Positions 1 through 9,399 of a stretch of DNA of 44,767 nucleotides are shown piece by piece (the first letter of the stretch is position 1; each line of letters begins with the position of its first letter). The stretch comes from Candidatus Gastranaerophilales bacterium (GTDB taxonomy: Bacteria > Cyanobacteriota > Vampirovibrionia > Gastranaerophilales > Gastranaerophilaceae), in assembly GCA_947594025.1 (NCBI GenBank), contig CANQDZ010000009.1:1-44767 (forward strand), in the 5' to 3' direction. The position numbers and the translations under genes were made by a program. The notes under the pieces are model-generated. The model made no database searches, had not been told where the DNA came from, and saw only the letters and a program-made list of their open reading frames with translations.

Positions 1-170
1 ATTGATTTAGGGGGGCTTCGCCCTAACACTTGACAAATTTATCATAAATAACTCTCGATATTAATATAGGGGGCTGAGCCCCTAATACTTGATAGATTTA
101 TCATAGATAACATTCGATATTAATTTAGGGGGGCTTTCGCCCATAACACCGGAAAAATCTATCCTAAAAT
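1..170. repeat. Three tandem ~59-bp units, each with a GC-rich hairpin
   Basis: Three near-copies follow one another with a period of about 59 bp (the shared CGATATTAAT blocks begin at 57 and 116). Each unit carries a run of G, a short loop and a run of C, then a common tail resembling ACTTGAYARATTTATCATARATAAC. In the second unit the hairpin is almost a perfect palindrome (GGGGCT-G-AGCCCC). The third unit has decayed after about 145. The array may continue to the left of the window. It lies outside any gene and resembles a REP-type intergenic repeat; no transposase is near. Whether it forms RNA or DNA hairpins is not known. Confidence 0.7.
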
Positions 171-411
171 TAAACAGCTCTTTAAATTAGGGAAAGTGCT
201 TGCACACTTTAGAATTAAAGTATTATTTTATTTAAATTTTATAAATATCTTCAAGTATTAAGAATTGTAAACTTAAGTATCAAAAACTGTTATATTTTAA
301 AAAAATGTGGAATATGTATCATGTAGACCTAAAATGTGTTGACAACAAAAGTGTATAATTTTCTCTCTAATTCCTCTATAATATGTGGTAACTGGCTCAA
401 AAGGCCAGTTT
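171..411. other. Gene-free stretch
   Basis: No supported gene is seen here. It holds a weak hairpin at 193-210 (AAAGTG / CACTTT, loop of 6) with partly complementary flanks, isolated promoter-like boxes (TTGACA at 339-344; TATAAT at 354-359 and 377-382) that are not correctly spaced with each other, and the terminator at 390-419. A 17-codon ORF at 305-358 has no ribosome binding site and is not called. Confidence 0.5.
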
Positions 412-419
412 TTATTTTG
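390..419 (+). terminator. Rho-independent terminator (+)
   Basis: AACTGGC (390-396) pairs with GCCAGTT (404-410) across a 7-nt loop and is followed by TTTATTTTG. The U-rich tail is only on the + side, so it ends a rightward transcript. The only gene beside it (pnuC) is read leftward and ends at 412, so the transcript it stops must start in the gene-free stretch or left of the window. Confidence 0.65.
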
Positions 420-1077
420 TTTGCACTTGGTTGTTAATTTCTTCCCGCCACTTAATGAGAAAATATATTCCAAGTCCTAAATAAACTAATCTTACGGTTA
501 AAATTGAAAATACTCCGACTTGCATTGCATAAACCTTAAACCACATAACAACTGAAAATATATTTACCATTGTCCAAATTATCCATTGTTCATAGCACCT
601 TTTAACGGTTAAATACATTCCTGTTAAAGACAAGACGGTTATAAGTGCATCAATATAAGGAAGTCCGTCTTTTGTATATGTAAACAATGTACAAAGCGTT
701 AAATACAGAATAATACTTGCTAAAGAAATATATAAGCTTTCTTTTTTTGTTAATTTTGTTTTTATAACGCTGTCCTTTTCTTTGCTAAAATTTTTCTTCC
801 AAGCAAAAAGCCCTATAACCTCCATAGGAAGAAAATATAAAGCATGAATTAGACAATTTCCCCAAAGTGAAATGCTGTATGACAGGATTATTCCTGACGT
901 TGTACCTATAATGCCAAAAATATATCCTTCGGGCTTACCTCTTCCCAGAAGTATTGTATAAATTGCCCCAAACAACGATGCTATTATTGCAAAGATATTA
1001 TCTTTCATAACAATTGAAACGGCAAGTATTGTGATAATTACTATAATATATGAAATATCCGTTTTATTTATTTTCAC
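412..1077 (-). CDS. pnuC: Nicotinamide riboside transporter PnuC
   Basis: PnuC proteins import nicotinamide riboside (some relatives carry thiamine or riboflavin) across the inner membrane for NAD salvage. The 221-aa protein has about seven hydrophobic segments and the family signature near residues 72-93: W72, GN at 73-74, then ALYFLPME and a GLFAW block. The length is normal for the family. The start is GTG, supported by AGGG eight bases upstream. It lies inside the last codons of the upstream gene (14-bp overlap), so the two are probably translated as a coupled pair. No riboswitch is visible upstream, so the vitamin carried is inferred from family only. Confidence 0.85.
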   Translation of the reverse strand: MKINKTDISYIIVIITILAVSIVMKDNIFAIIASLFGAIYTILLGRGKPEGYIFGIIGTTSGIILSYSISLWGNCLIHALYFLPMEVIGLFAWKKNFSKEKDSVIKTKLTKKESLYISLASIILYLTLCTLFTYTKDGLPYIDALITVLSLTGMYLTVKRCYEQWIIWTMVNIFSVVMWFKVYAMQVGVFSILTVRLVYLGLGIYFLIKWREEINNQVQTK

Positions 1078-2029
1078 TGACGTTTCCCTTGTTTGTTAAT
1101 TTGCCCGTCAAAAAAGTTGATATAAAAGGGGTTGCGATATAATAAACAGAGCTTAAAATCACAATCGGTTCAAGCACCTTAATGCCGTTTACATATTTAT
1201 TGATGTTTGAAATATCGGGATTTGATTTTTTAAAAGTATCTATAAAGCGCTCCATTGGCTTATCAATCAGCTTTTTAACTCCGGCTCCGAGCCCGATTGT
1301 TAAACCTGTTGAGAGCATACTGTTTATCATAAGAGGGGATTTTTCTTTTTCATCTATCGTTTTGCTTGTTTTTGCAGCAACTATAAAACACAATGTTGCA
1401 ATAATGTCTTTTGCATTCATAAGGAATTGATTGATATTTGAATTTTGATTTTTTATTGCAAAATTTTGCACCGTTTTGCTGTCAAAAACTTTGGATATCG
1501 CTTTGTCGCTTAAGCCCTTAAAGCTCATATTATTATGCTCATTCTCCTTTTTTTTGTCAAAAAGTCCTTTAACAAGGGGAGTTATAAGTGCGCATGTAAG
1601 CACTGCTTTTGGAATAACGGCAAGGGCTTCAGAACTCATTTTAATTGATTGTTCAAGGAAAGAATAAGCTTGAGAGTCCTTTAAATTTTTAGCATTCCCT
1701 TTCAATCTTTTTATGGTTTCTTCTTTTAGATAATTTTGAGGATTTTCCCCTATTTTTTTAAGAGATTTTGAAATAGGATTAAAAAACATCCCCGTTAATC
1801 CAAAACCTACAAAGGCGGATGAAATTGATTTTGTTGCAATATATTCCTTATTGTCCTTTGGGGCGGACGGAGCTGATAAAGTTACAAGAGGTCTTATAAT
1901 TCCGCCCGCTGCAAGTGCAACTCCGCTTGAAATCATGGCATTATTATCGCCTATATATTTTAAGGTTTTTAAAAGCGTCGGATTATTTAATCCCCCAAAG
2001 TTCACCCTGTTTACATCTTGGATTTTCAT
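1064..2029 (-). CDS. Multi-pass membrane protein with FxG motifs, unknown function
   Basis: I do not recognise a named family. The 321-aa product begins with a polar stretch holding NFGG (10-13), has a second motif MSFKG at 168-172, and several weakly hydrophobic helices near 32-50, 67-85, 138-155, 205-220, 233-252 and 286-307. There is no signal peptide. The short N-x-F-[GK]-G motif and alternating hydrophobic segments recur in the protein at 25482-26984, which suggests a lineage-specific family. Upstream lies a TATAAT at 2047-2052 (-) and no ribosome binding site, so its leader would be only about ten bases. It overlaps pnuC at its 3' end. Membrane location is inferred from hydrophobicity. 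Confidence 0.8.
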   Translation of the reverse strand: MKIQDVNRVNFGGLNNPTLLKTLKYIGDNNAMISSGVALAAGGIIRPLVTLSAPSAPKDNKEYIATKSISSAFVGFGLTGMFFNPISKSLKKIGENPQNYLKEETIKRLKGNAKNLKDSQAYSFLEQSIKMSSEALAVIPKAVLTCALITPLVKGLFDKKKENEHNNMSFKGLSDKAISKVFDSKTVQNFAIKNQNSNINQFLMNAKDIIATLCFIVAAKTSKTIDEKEKSPLMINSMLSTGLTIGLGAGVKKLIDKPMERFIDTFKKSNPDISNINKYVNGIKVLEPIVILSSVYYIATPFISTFLTGKLTNKGNVSENK

Positions 2030-2046
2030 AATATTATTTTATTACA

Positions 2047-2052
2047 ATTATA
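2047..2052 (-). promoter_or_regulatory. -10 box for the leftward gene starting at 2029
   Basis: TATAAT on the - strand, about 17 bases before the ATG at 2029. The matching -35 (TTTAAT at 2070-2075, spacer 17) is weak. The leader would be about ten bases with no ribosome binding site. Confidence 0.4.
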
Positions 2053-2090
2053 TTTTAGTAGTAAAATAAATTAAACGAGGGAACATTATT

Positions 2091-2945
2091 ATGAAAAAGA
2101 TTTTTTTAACTGCTGTAATAATTGCTTTATCTGCTATAAACGTTATGGCGAATGAGGTTTCAGAATACTGCGCGGATAAATCTTACGGAACGGGCAACTC
2201 TTTTACAAGATTTGTTTCAAACGCAACGGGTGCAAATTTGATAATGACAAAGACGTACGAAACCGTCATACAAAACAATCTAAAAAAAGAATTAAATTCA
2301 GAATTTGATGTTGAAGTTTATGCCTACGGCGCAAAAAGCTTAAATGACGGTATTTTTAAAGGAATAACCGCAAAAAGCAAGCGTATTACATCGCCCACTC
2401 TTTATATGACCGATTTTAAATCAGAGTCTTTATGCCCCTTTAACAAAGCACACATAAAAGATGATGTATTTTATTTTAACGAAAACTTTGTGGCGAAATT
2501 TGAAGGCAAAATCACAAATGATGATATGAAAAAAATGCTTGAAGATAAAATAAACAAAGTAAGCAAAGTCAATGTGAAAATAGGGGGCGTCAGCCTGTTT
2601 AAAATATCAAATCCAAACGTAAGTATTAAAAATAAAAGAATGATTATCGAAACGGATGTTCAATATTCTAATTTTGTGACCTCAAAGAACTTAAAATTAA
2701 AAATAGATACCGCGCTTTCAATAGTTGACGGTGAACTTACGTTCTCCGATACAAAATTAGGAGACAGTAAAATTATTAACACTCAATCAATCTCAAGCAT
2801 TATGAACTACATTAATCCGTTCAACAAAAAAATAAAAATTGATGATTATAATACCGCAGAAATTAAAGTTAAAAAGCTAGAGTTTAAAGACGATGAAATT
2901 GAGCTTCAAGGGATAGTTGTAATTCCTGCATACGGTAAAAATTAG
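2091..2945 (+). CDS. Exported DUF2993/LmeA-like protein (tentative)
   Basis: The 284-aa protein starts with a clear signal peptide (MKK, hydrophobic core, cleavage near ANE at 20-22) and so acts outside the inner membrane. The rest is mainly beta-strand with alternating hydrophobic residues and repeated VKIGGVSLFK-like and ELQGIVVIP-like strands, as in the DUF2993 (LmeA-like) lipid-binding proteins common in cyanobacteria. That assignment rests on general layout, not a diagnostic motif. GAGGG (2076-2080) sits at good spacing before the ATG. It is divergent from the gene at 2029 and its last four bases overlap the converging response regulator. Two Cys residues (27, 119) could form a disulfide. 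Confidence 0.75.
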   Translation: MKKIFLTAVIIALSAINVMANEVSEYCADKSYGTGNSFTRFVSNATGANLIMTKTYETVIQNNLKKELNSEFDVEVYAYGAKSLNDGIFKGITAKSKRITSPTLYMTDFKSESLCPFNKAHIKDDVFYFNENFVAKFEGKITNDDMKKMLEDKINKVSKVNVKIGGVSLFKISNPNVSIKNKRMIIETDVQYSNFVTSKNLKLKIDTALSIVDGELTFSDTKLGDSKIINTQSISSIMNYINPFNKKIKIDDYNTAEIKVKKLEFKDDEIELQGIVVIPAYGKN

Positions 2946-3313
2946 TTTACGATTTTGTATCTGTCCAAATCGGTGCAAAGGTATTTAGGCAGATACAAAA
3001 CATCATTTCTTTCCGCAACCGATTTTATATCAGAGGTTGCAGAAATTATTATGATTTTTGTATTTCGATATTCCTTGAATGTTTTAATTTGACGGATAAA
3101 CCATTCGCCCGCATAAAGAGGAAGAAAATCGGACTCCATTTGCATGTCCGTTAAGATGATGTCATACGGATTATCGATATTTACCTCAACATTTGAAAGC
3201 CCCGTCTTTGCACTATATGCAGTGTCTATTTCAAAATTTCCGTGAAGTTTTACGGCATTTTGATGATATTCAACCCATTTAACTGAGTCATCTACAATTA
3301 AAACCCTTTTCAT
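2942..3313 (-). CDS. Single-domain response regulator (CheY-like receiver)
   Basis: A 123-aa receiver domain without an output domain. It has the acidic pair DD at 8-9 after strand 1 (VLIVDDS), the phospho-acceptor D56 in LTDMQM, the switch Ser at 91 (IISATS) and the conserved Lys at 110 (LPK). It should be phosphorylated by a partner histidine kinase, but none is encoded in the window. I start it at the ATG at 3313 because this gives the usual receiver N-terminus. An upstream TTG at 3349 would add twelve residues of no family match. Neither start has a strong ribosome binding site. It could serve as a phosphorelay intermediate; the target is unknown. Confidence 0.85.
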   Translation of the reverse strand: MKRVLIVDDSVKWVEYHQNAVKLHGNFEIDTAYSAKTGLSNVEVNIDNPYDIILTDMQMESDFLPLYAGEWFIRQIKTFKEYRNTKIIIISATSDIKSVAERNDVLYLPKYLCTDLDRYKIVN

Positions 3314-3334
3314 ATAAAGTTTTATATCAAATAT

Positions 3335-3362
3335 TTGAAAAAAACTCAATTAAATGTAAAAT
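3335..3362 (+). promoter_or_regulatory. Promoter for the M20 peptidase-pgeF operon
   Basis: TTGAAA (3335-3340), a 16-bp spacer, then TAAAAT (3357-3362). Each box matches the sigma-70 consensus at five of six positions. Transcription would begin near 3369, just at the ribosome binding site GAGGAGA, leaving a very short leader before ATG 3383. Confidence 0.5.
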
Positions 3363-3382
3363 AAACTTGAGGAGAAAATACC

Positions 3383-4726
3383 ATGAATTATAAAGAAAAT
3401 GAAGCAATAAAACATTTATCAGGCGGAGTTCAACTCCCAACCGTAAGCCACACGGATTACAGCTTAACCGATTATACAAAATTTGAGGAATTTATAAATT
3501 ATGTTCAAACATCATATCCTGTTGTGTTTGAAAGACTGGAATTTCAAAGGATAAACAACTTTGGTCTTCTTTTAACATTTAAGGGGGCGGATGAAGCCCT
3601 AAAACCCTTATTATTTACCGCACATTATGATGTTGTTGACATTGATAAAAACACAATAAATCAATGGCAATATGAGCCTTTTTCGGGCGCCGTTGAAGAA
3701 GGATATATCTGGGGCAGAGGCTCTCTTGATGATAAGGCATCACTTTTTGGGTGGTTAGAGGCGGTAAAGAGCCTAATTGAAGAAGGATACACCCCAAAAA
3801 GAACATTATGCTTTGCCTTTGGACCCGATGAAGAAGTGGGCGGACAAGAAGGTGCCTCAAAAATTCTTAAATACTTACAAGAAAAGTACGGCGAATTCGA
3901 AATGATATTGGACGAAGGGGGAGAGATAGAGCAAGATAAAAACGGCAACCTGTCAGCAGGTATCGGAATATGCGAAAAAGGCAGAATTGTAGCTACCGTT
4001 AAAATAGAACAAGAAGGGGGTCATGCTTCAAGACCGGCTAAAAATTATTCTACAATCAACCTCGCAAGATTTATAACAGAGCTTCACAAAAATCAAATGA
4101 AGCAATTTTTAACCCCTGCACTTTCAGACTATCTTGATGCAACTTATAACAATTACGATTGGTATACAAAATTTTTAATTAAAACTAAAAGCATATTTAC
4201 AAAGTGTCTTTTAAAAAGATTATCAAAGGAAAAATCAACAGATGCGATGACAAGAAACACAATTGCAATCACTATGCTTAAGGCATCGGATACAATAAAT
4301 GTTATTCCCGAACATGTTGAAATCACGATAGATATAAGGCTTTTACCGGGTCAAAATATCGAATACGTTAAAAATCATCTTGATAAAGTTGCAAAAAAAG
4401 CGATTAAGGGCGCTAAATATGAAATAGATATTTTGTCTAACGGCTTGCCTCAGGTTATTTCAAGTAAAAATTCCGAGATGTTTAAAATTTTAGAAAAGCA
4501 AATTAAAAAAGAATTTGGAGATATTGAAGTTTTACCTGCAATGGTTTTAGGAGGTACTGATTCCAAAACTTATGAAGCGTTATCTAAAAACGTGTTTAGA
4601 TTTTTACCCGTTATTTTGACGGACGAGGAAGGTTCTAAAATGCACAGCACGAACGAAAATATTAGCTGCGATAAGTACCTTAAAATAATAGAATTTTATA
4701 AAAATCTTTTGAAAGAAAACTTTTAA
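3383..4726 (+). CDS. M20 family metallopeptidase (carboxypeptidase/dipeptidase type)
   Basis: A zinc-dependent exopeptidase or amidohydrolase of the M20/ArgE-DapE family, 447 aa. Visible metal and catalytic residues are H81 and D83 in TAHYDVVD, D116 in GRGSLDDKA, the glutamate pair at 150-151 in PDEEVGG, D177 in LDEGG, and a C-terminal His in MHSTNE. A central dimerisation-type insert follows the GGHASRP motif. The WGRGSLDDK form and the length are closest to the CPS1/PepV-like branch, so peptides are the likely substrate, but the exact one cannot be read from sequence. No signal peptide, so cytoplasmic. GAGGAGA precedes the ATG. The stop overlaps the start of pgeF (TAATG), indicating one operon. 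Confidence 0.88.
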   Translation: MNYKENEAIKHLSGGVQLPTVSHTDYSLTDYTKFEEFINYVQTSYPVVFERLEFQRINNFGLLLTFKGADEALKPLLFTAHYDVVDIDKNTINQWQYEPFSGAVEEGYIWGRGSLDDKASLFGWLEAVKSLIEEGYTPKRTLCFAFGPDEEVGGQEGASKILKYLQEKYGEFEMILDEGGEIEQDKNGNLSAGIGICEKGRIVATVKIEQEGGHASRPAKNYSTINLARFITELHKNQMKQFLTPALSDYLDATYNNYDWYTKFLIKTKSIFTKCLLKRLSKEKSTDAMTRNTIAITMLKASDTINVIPEHVEITIDIRLLPGQNIEYVKNHLDKVAKKAIKGAKYEIDILSNGLPQVISSKNSEMFKILEKQIKKEFGDIEVLPAMVLGGTDSKTYEALSKNVFRFLPVILTDEEGSKMHSTNENISCDKYLKIIEFYKNLLKENF

Positions 4727-5442
4727 TGTTCTATTTCGAAAAAATTAATAATAAAAGTATCTTAAAATGCGATATTCTTGAAAATGCCTTATTTACAACA
4801 AAAGAAAGCTTTATAAAAACAAAGGACGAAGGCTTAAATGATGTTGTAGAAAAGAATAAGGATGATTTAAAGAGATATCTCAGAGTTAAAAAAATTATTT
4901 CTCCAAACCAAAGACACACGGATAACATAGATGTTGCACGCATTGATAAGGACGAGTACCCTGAAACCGATGCCCTCATTTTGAAGGATAAAGATATAGC
5001 AATTGCACTTAACTATGCTGATTGCACCCCTGTTATTTTGTATGACAAAAAGCGGAATATAGGTGCCGTAATTCATGCAGGCTGGAGAGGAACCGCCCTT
5101 CAAATAGCATTAAAGTCTTTTCTTAAAATGAAAGAGCTTGGGGCGCATGAGGATGATACAGCTGCGTTAATTGGTCCTTGTATTTCAAAATGCTGTTTTG
5201 AAGTTGATATTGAAGTCGGCGAAAAATTATATAAGACAATAAATAAAAAAATTGATGAAAATAAAGAAGGAAAGTGCTACCCTGATTTAAAGGAAATAAA
5301 CAGAATTCAGCTTGAAAATGCGGGATTAAAAAATATAGAAATTGCACCTTATTGTACGGTTTGCGATAATAATCTTTTCTTTTCATACAGATATGAAAAC
5401 GGTACAACAAACAGACACAGCGCAATTTTAAAGCTCGCTTAA
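4726..5442 (+). CDS. pgeF: Purine nucleoside phosphorylase-like protein YfiH/YlmD (PgeF family)
   Basis: A 238-aa member of the multicopper-oxidase-fold DUF152 family, earlier called laccase-like and now linked to purine nucleoside phosphorolysis and to correction of mis-made peptidoglycan precursors (PgeF). Seen in the sequence are RHTDNI, the Cys in ADCTPVILYD, the His in VIHAGWRGT, GPCISKCCFEV and a C-terminal FFSYRYENGTTNRH, all typical. Its ATG overlaps the stop of the M20 peptidase, so translation is coupled. Its end overlaps the converging MFS gene by four bases. Pairing with a peptidase fits a role in peptide or wall turnover, but that is inference. Confidence 0.85.
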   Translation: MFYFEKINNKSILKCDILENALFTTKESFIKTKDEGLNDVVEKNKDDLKRYLRVKKIISPNQRHTDNIDVARIDKDEYPETDALILKDKDIAIALNYADCTPVILYDKKRNIGAVIHAGWRGTALQIALKSFLKMKELGAHEDDTAALIGPCISKCCFEVDIEVGEKLYKTINKKIDENKEGKCYPDLKEINRIQLENAGLKNIEIAPYCTVCDNNLFFSYRYENGTTNRHSAILKLA

Positions 5443-6683
5443 CATTCTTCTTTATATTCCGCATGTAAAATTCTTTTTTTAAAAAGTAAAGTAAAGGAAC
5501 AGATTAAAACGCCGTAAAGAATAAAAGAATTCATAATTCCTATATGCTGGGCAAGTGAGCCCCCAAAAAGGTTGCAAAACGGCATTGTGCCTGCAAATGC
5601 AAGAGCATGTAAGCTCATAACCCTTCCTCTTTTCTCATCCGCCGTAGTGTATTGAATTAACGTATTTGTAATAATTAAACTTCCCACGACGGAGCCGCCT
5701 AAGAATAGCATGAATATAGCGGATAAAATTTCAATTTTAGCTAATCCCATAGCTAAATATGAAAGCCCAAGAACAAATGACGCTGATACCAAAAGCTCAG
5801 GCAGTCTGTTTATTGTTTTCTTAGATGCTAAAAGCAATGTAACAATTAAGGCGCCCATTCCCGCGGAACTCATAAAATATCCCAGAAGTCTTGCATCAGA
5901 ATGATAGATATCTTTTGTAAGCACGGGAAGCATAATAGGATATGACATTCCAAGAAGGCTTACGAACGCAAGAAGTATAATTAAATTATAAAGTTCTTTT
6001 TTATGTGCAATATATGAAAAACCGTTTCTTAATTCCAGAAATATACCTTCTTTTTTATCTTTTTTAGTTTCAGGTTTATCTTCCATCAATATAACTGCAA
6101 TAATTACGGGGATAAAACTTAGAGTATTAATTAAAAAGCATATTCCGACTCCGAAAGATGCAATCAAAAAGCCTCCTATTGCAGGGCCTAAAAGACGTGC
6201 AAAATTAAAACATGATGAATTTAGAGATATTGCATTGCTTAAATCTTTGTGGTCATCCACAAGACTTATAACAATTGATTGTCTTAAAGGCATATCAATT
6301 GCGACAATACAGTTTAATATAAGCCCTAATACTACAATATGCCAAATTTGGATTTGTCCCGTAAGGGTTAAATAACTCATCGTCGCAGACTGAGCCATAA
6401 AACAGAACTGCACGGTTCTAAGCATTTTGTATTTGTCGTATCTGTCTATAATAACTCCCGAAAACGGCGTAAAAAGTGTGGGCAATGACGTTATAAAGAC
6501 GATTGTTCCCATCATAAGGGGTGAGCCGGTAAGGTCATAAACAAGCCAGCTTAAAGCGATATTCTCAATCCAGGTACCTACAAGCGATATTAATTGACCT
6601 AAAAAGAACAGTCTGTAATTTCTGTATTTAAGAGCCCTAAATGTTGTTTTTATCTGTGTTGTTAAGTTCGTCTCCATACTCAT
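5439..6683 (-). CDS. MFS exporter (EntS/MFS_3-like)
   Basis: A 414-aa, twelve-helix major facilitator. The N-terminus (RNYRLFFLGQLISLVGTWIE) and the loop-2 motif (GVIIDRYDKYKMLR) are typical of the EntS/MFS_3 drug and siderophore exporter group. The substrate is unknown. Start choice is uncertain: ATG at 6683 or ATG at 6677 (MET...). Neither has a ribosome binding site, and a TAAAAT box lies six bases before the second ATG, so it may be translated from a leaderless message beginning at Met3. It converges on pgeF with a four-base overlap. Confidence 0.87.
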   Translation of the reverse strand: MSMETNLTTQIKTTFRALKYRNYRLFFLGQLISLVGTWIENIALSWLVYDLTGSPLMMGTIVFITSLPTLFTPFSGVIIDRYDKYKMLRTVQFCFMAQSATMSYLTLTGQIQIWHIVVLGLILNCIVAIDMPLRQSIVISLVDDHKDLSNAISLNSSCFNFARLLGPAIGGFLIASFGVGICFLINTLSFIPVIIAVILMEDKPETKKDKKEGIFLELRNGFSYIAHKKELYNLIILLAFVSLLGMSYPIMLPVLTKDIYHSDARLLGYFMSSAGMGALIVTLLLASKKTINRLPELLVSASFVLGLSYLAMGLAKIEILSAIFMLFLGGSVVGSLIITNTLIQYTTADEKRGRVMSLHALAFAGTMPFCNLFGGSLAQHIGIMNSFILYGVLICSFTLLFKKRILHAEYKEEC

Positions 6684-6729
6684 ATTTTACTCAAAAAATA
6701 AAAAATAAATCCTTAATTTTTAATTAAGT

Positions 6730-6761
6730 TTGAAAGGTTTAAATAAATTATTATATATAAT
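6730..6761 (+). promoter_or_regulatory. Probable clpB promoter
   Basis: TTGAAA at 6730-6735 is followed at 16 bp by TATATA (6752-6757), with TATAAT also present at 6756-6761 (spacer 20). No CIRCE or CtsR-type operator is recognisable, so heat control is not shown by the sequence. Confidence 0.35.
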
Positions 6762-6780
6762 GATAAAAGAGGTGGGTTAT

Positions 6781-9369
6781 ATGTTTGATTTTGAAAAACT
6801 GACTGAAAAAACCAAAGAAATTATTGCAAACTCTCAAAGAATTGCAATCGAAAACGGAAATCAAAGCGTGGAAGGCGTTCATATTTTGATGTCCTTTGCA
6901 AAAAGCGGTGATGATATTTGTTTAAATTTAAGAAAATTTTTAAATTTAAATTCAAAAATCTTTGAATCGGATATTCAACAAGGAATAGACGAGCTTCCAA
7001 AGATTGAGGGCGCAAATCAGCTTTATTATTCAAATGATGTAAATAATATTCTTTCAAAATCGCTTGAGATGATGAAGGAATTGAAAGATAAATATGTTAC
7101 AATAGAGCACATTTTACTTGCGTTTTGCGAGCTTAATATCTCGCCTAAAATTTTAAGTAAATATTCAATTACAAAAAATAATGTCCTTAATGCAATGAAA
7201 AAAATAAGAGGCAATAAAAAAGTGGAAAATAAAAATTCTGACGAAGAATACAATATAATGGAAAAATTTTCAACAGACCTTACCGCACTTGCAAGAAACG
7301 GTAAGCTCGACCCCGTTATAGGCAGGGATGAAGAAGTCCGCCGTATAATTCAAGTATTAAACAGAAGAACAAAAAACAATCCTGTTTTAATAGGTGAACC
7401 GGGTGTAGGTAAAACTGCAATTGTTGAGGGTCTTGCTCAAAGAATTATAAGGGGGGACGTTCCCGAAAGCCTAAAAGATACCCAGCTTGTATCTCTGGAT
7501 ATGGGTGCTTTAATTGCAGGTGCAAAATACAGAGGCGAATTTGAAGAACGTCTCAAAAAAGTGCTGAACGAAGTAGAAAAATCAGAAGGTTCTATAATTT
7601 TATTTATTGATGAGCTTCACACGGTTGTAGGTGCAGGCGCCACAGAGGGTTCAACCGATGCAGGAAATCTTCTTAAGCCTATGCTTGCACGCGGTCAAGT
7701 TCGAACAATTGGTGCCACAACCGTAAATGAATATAGAAAATACATTGAAAAAGACCCCGCACTTGAACGCCGTTTTCAGCCGGTTTTGGTTGATGAGCCA
7801 AGCGTTGAAGATACAATATCTATTTTAAGAGGTCTAAAAGATAAATATGAAGTTCACCATGGCGTAAGAATTAAAGATTCTGCCCTTGTTGCTGCTGCAA
7901 AATTATCAGACAGATACATAACGGACAGATTTTTACCGGATAAAGCAATAGATTTGATTGATGAAGCTGCATCATCCGTCAGAATTGAAATTGATTCAAT
8001 GCCTGAAGAACTTGATATGCTTGAAAGGCAAAGGCTTCAACTCCAAATCGAACTTGAGGCTCTAAAATCCGAAAATGACCAAAAAAACACAGAGAAAATA
8101 AATACGGTAAATCAGTCTTTAAGCGAAATAACAAAAAAGGCAGATGTTTTAAAGGCTCAATGGGAAAACGAAAAAAGACTTATTAAAGGTGAAGCCGATA
8201 TTAAATCAGAAATTGAAAAAGTTAGAAATGAAATAGCAAGTGCAGAAAGAGATGCCAATCTTGAACTTGCGGCTAAACTTAAATACGGTAAACTTCCCGA
8301 GCTCGAAAAACAATTAAAAAATGCAGCTAATTCTTCAAAAGAAGAAAAACCGACTCTTTTAAAAGAAGAAATTACGGAAAATGATGTTGCGGAAATTGTT
8401 TCAAAGTGGACAGGGGTTCCCGTACAAAAACTCGTTGAATCGGAAGCGCAAAAACTCCTTAAAATGGAAGATATCCTGCATAAAAGGGTTATCGGTCAAG
8501 ATGAAGCAGTAACCGTTATTTCTGATGCCATAAGAAGGGCAAGAAGCGGATTAAAAAATCCAAAAAGACCAATCGGGACTTTTTTGTTCTTAGGTCCTAC
8601 AGGTGTCGGTAAAACCGAGCTTGCCAAGGCGCTTTCAGAATACATGTTTATGGATGAAGATAGCTTAATCAGAATTGATATGACTGAATATATGGAAAAA
8701 CATTCCGTTTCAAGACTCATCGGCGCACCCCCCGGATATATAGGATATGACGAAGGCGGACAGCTTACGGAAAGAGTGAGAAGAAAACCATATTCCGTTG
8801 TACTTTTTGATGAAATTGAAAAGGCGCATCCTGATGTATTTAACATTATGCTTCAAATTTTTGATGACGGCAGACTTACTGATTCGAAAGGAAGAACGGT
8901 TGATTTTAAAAATACGATAATTATCTTAACTTCAAACATAGGTTCAGATTTAATTCTTGAAAATACTTTAAAATCAGGCGGTAAAATAAGTGAAGATACT
9001 AAAGAGCAAGTAAATGAAAGATTAAGAGAAAAATTTAAACCGGAATTTTTAAACAGACTTGATGAAATTGTATTCTTTGAATCTCTAAAGATGGCTGACC
9101 TTAAAAAGATTGTTGAAATATCCGTTCAATATCTGAAAACTCTTTTAAAAGAAAGAAAAATTTCACTAAAAATTACTGAAGATGCAAAAGAAAAACTTGC
9201 AATTGCGGGATTTAATCCCGTGTATGGTGCAAGACCTTTAAAAAGAGTTGTATCTAAAATGGTTGAAAATCCTCTTTCTAAAGAGCTTTTAACGGGTCAT
9301 TTTAAAGAAGGAGATACAATTCTTATTGATGTGGAAAATGATGAAATAGTCTTTAAAAATGAGGCTTAA
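6781..9369 (+). CDS. clpB: ClpB disaggregase (Hsp100 ATPase)
   Basis: An 862-aa two-ring AAA+ chaperone that, with DnaK/DnaJ, pulls proteins out of aggregates. It has a double Clp-N domain, Walker A motifs GEPGVGKT at 205-212 and GPTGVGKT at 605-612, Walker B LFIDELH and LFDEIEK, a long coiled middle domain (about 400-520) and the C-terminal YGARPLKR arginine motif. The middle-domain length, the IDSMPEELD lead-in and [14 protein letters not shown] mark ClpB rather than ClpC; no ClpP-binding loop stands out. The start at 6781 follows AGAGGTGG eight bases upstream. An in-frame ATG-like start at 6730 would add 17 unconserved residues. A strong terminator follows. Confidence 0.93.
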   Translation: MFDFEKLTEKTKEIIANSQRIAIENGNQSVEGVHILMSFAKSGDDICLNLRKFLNLNSKIFESDIQQGIDELPKIEGANQLYYSNDVNNILSKSLEMMKELKDKYVTIEHILLAFCELNISPKILSKYSITKNNVLNAMKKIRGNKKVENKNSDEEYNIMEKFSTDLTALARNGKLDPVIGRDEEVRRIIQVLNRRTKNNPVLIGEPGVGKTAIVEGLAQRIIRGDVPESLKDTQLVSLDMGALIAGAKYRGEFEERLKKVLNEVEKSEGSIILFIDELHTVVGAGATEGSTDAGNLLKPMLARGQVRTIGATTVNEYRKYIEKDPALERRFQPVLVDEPSVEDTISILRGLKDKYEVHHGVRIKDSALVAAAKLSDRYITDRFLPDKAIDLIDEAASSVRIEIDSMPEELDMLERQRLQLQIELEALKSENDQKNTEKINTVNQSLSEITKKADVLKAQWENEKRLIKGEADIKSEIEKVRNEIASAERDANLELAAKLKYGKLPELEKQLKNAANSSKEEKPTLLKEEITENDVAEIVSKWTGVPVQKLVESEAQKLLKMEDILHKRVIGQDEAVTVISDAIRRARSGLKNPKRPIGTFLFLGPTGVGKTELAKALSEYMFMDEDSLIRIDMTEYMEKHSVSRLIGAPPGYIGYDEGGQLTERVRRKPYSVVLFDEIEKAHPDVFNIMLQIFDDGRLTDSKGRTVDFKNTIIILTSNIGSDLILENTLKSGGKISEDTKEQVNERLREKFKPEFLNRLDEIVFFESLKMADLKKIVEISVQYLKTLLKERKISLKITEDAKEKLAIAGFNPVYGARPLKRVVSKMVENPLSKELLTGHFKEGDTILIDVENDEIVFKNEA

Positions 9370-9399
9370 TTGCCTCTTATACTTAAGTAAAACAGACAT

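Noticed and set aside
1-170. CRISPR array
   Set aside because: Repeat units are directly adjacent with no unique spacers, and no cas gene is present.
305-358. 17-codon ORF with a TATATT 8 bases before its ATG and a terminator after it
   Set aside because: No ribosome binding site, no recognisable -35 and no similarity; chance is likely in AT-rich DNA.
3314-3349. TTG-started extension of the response regulator
   Set aside because: No ribosome binding site and it adds residues before the receiver's first strand.
9361-9376. Small hairpin GAGGC/GCCTC overlapping the clpB stop as terminator
   Set aside because: Stem of five pairs and no U-run; the strong terminator at 9400-9441 explains the end better.
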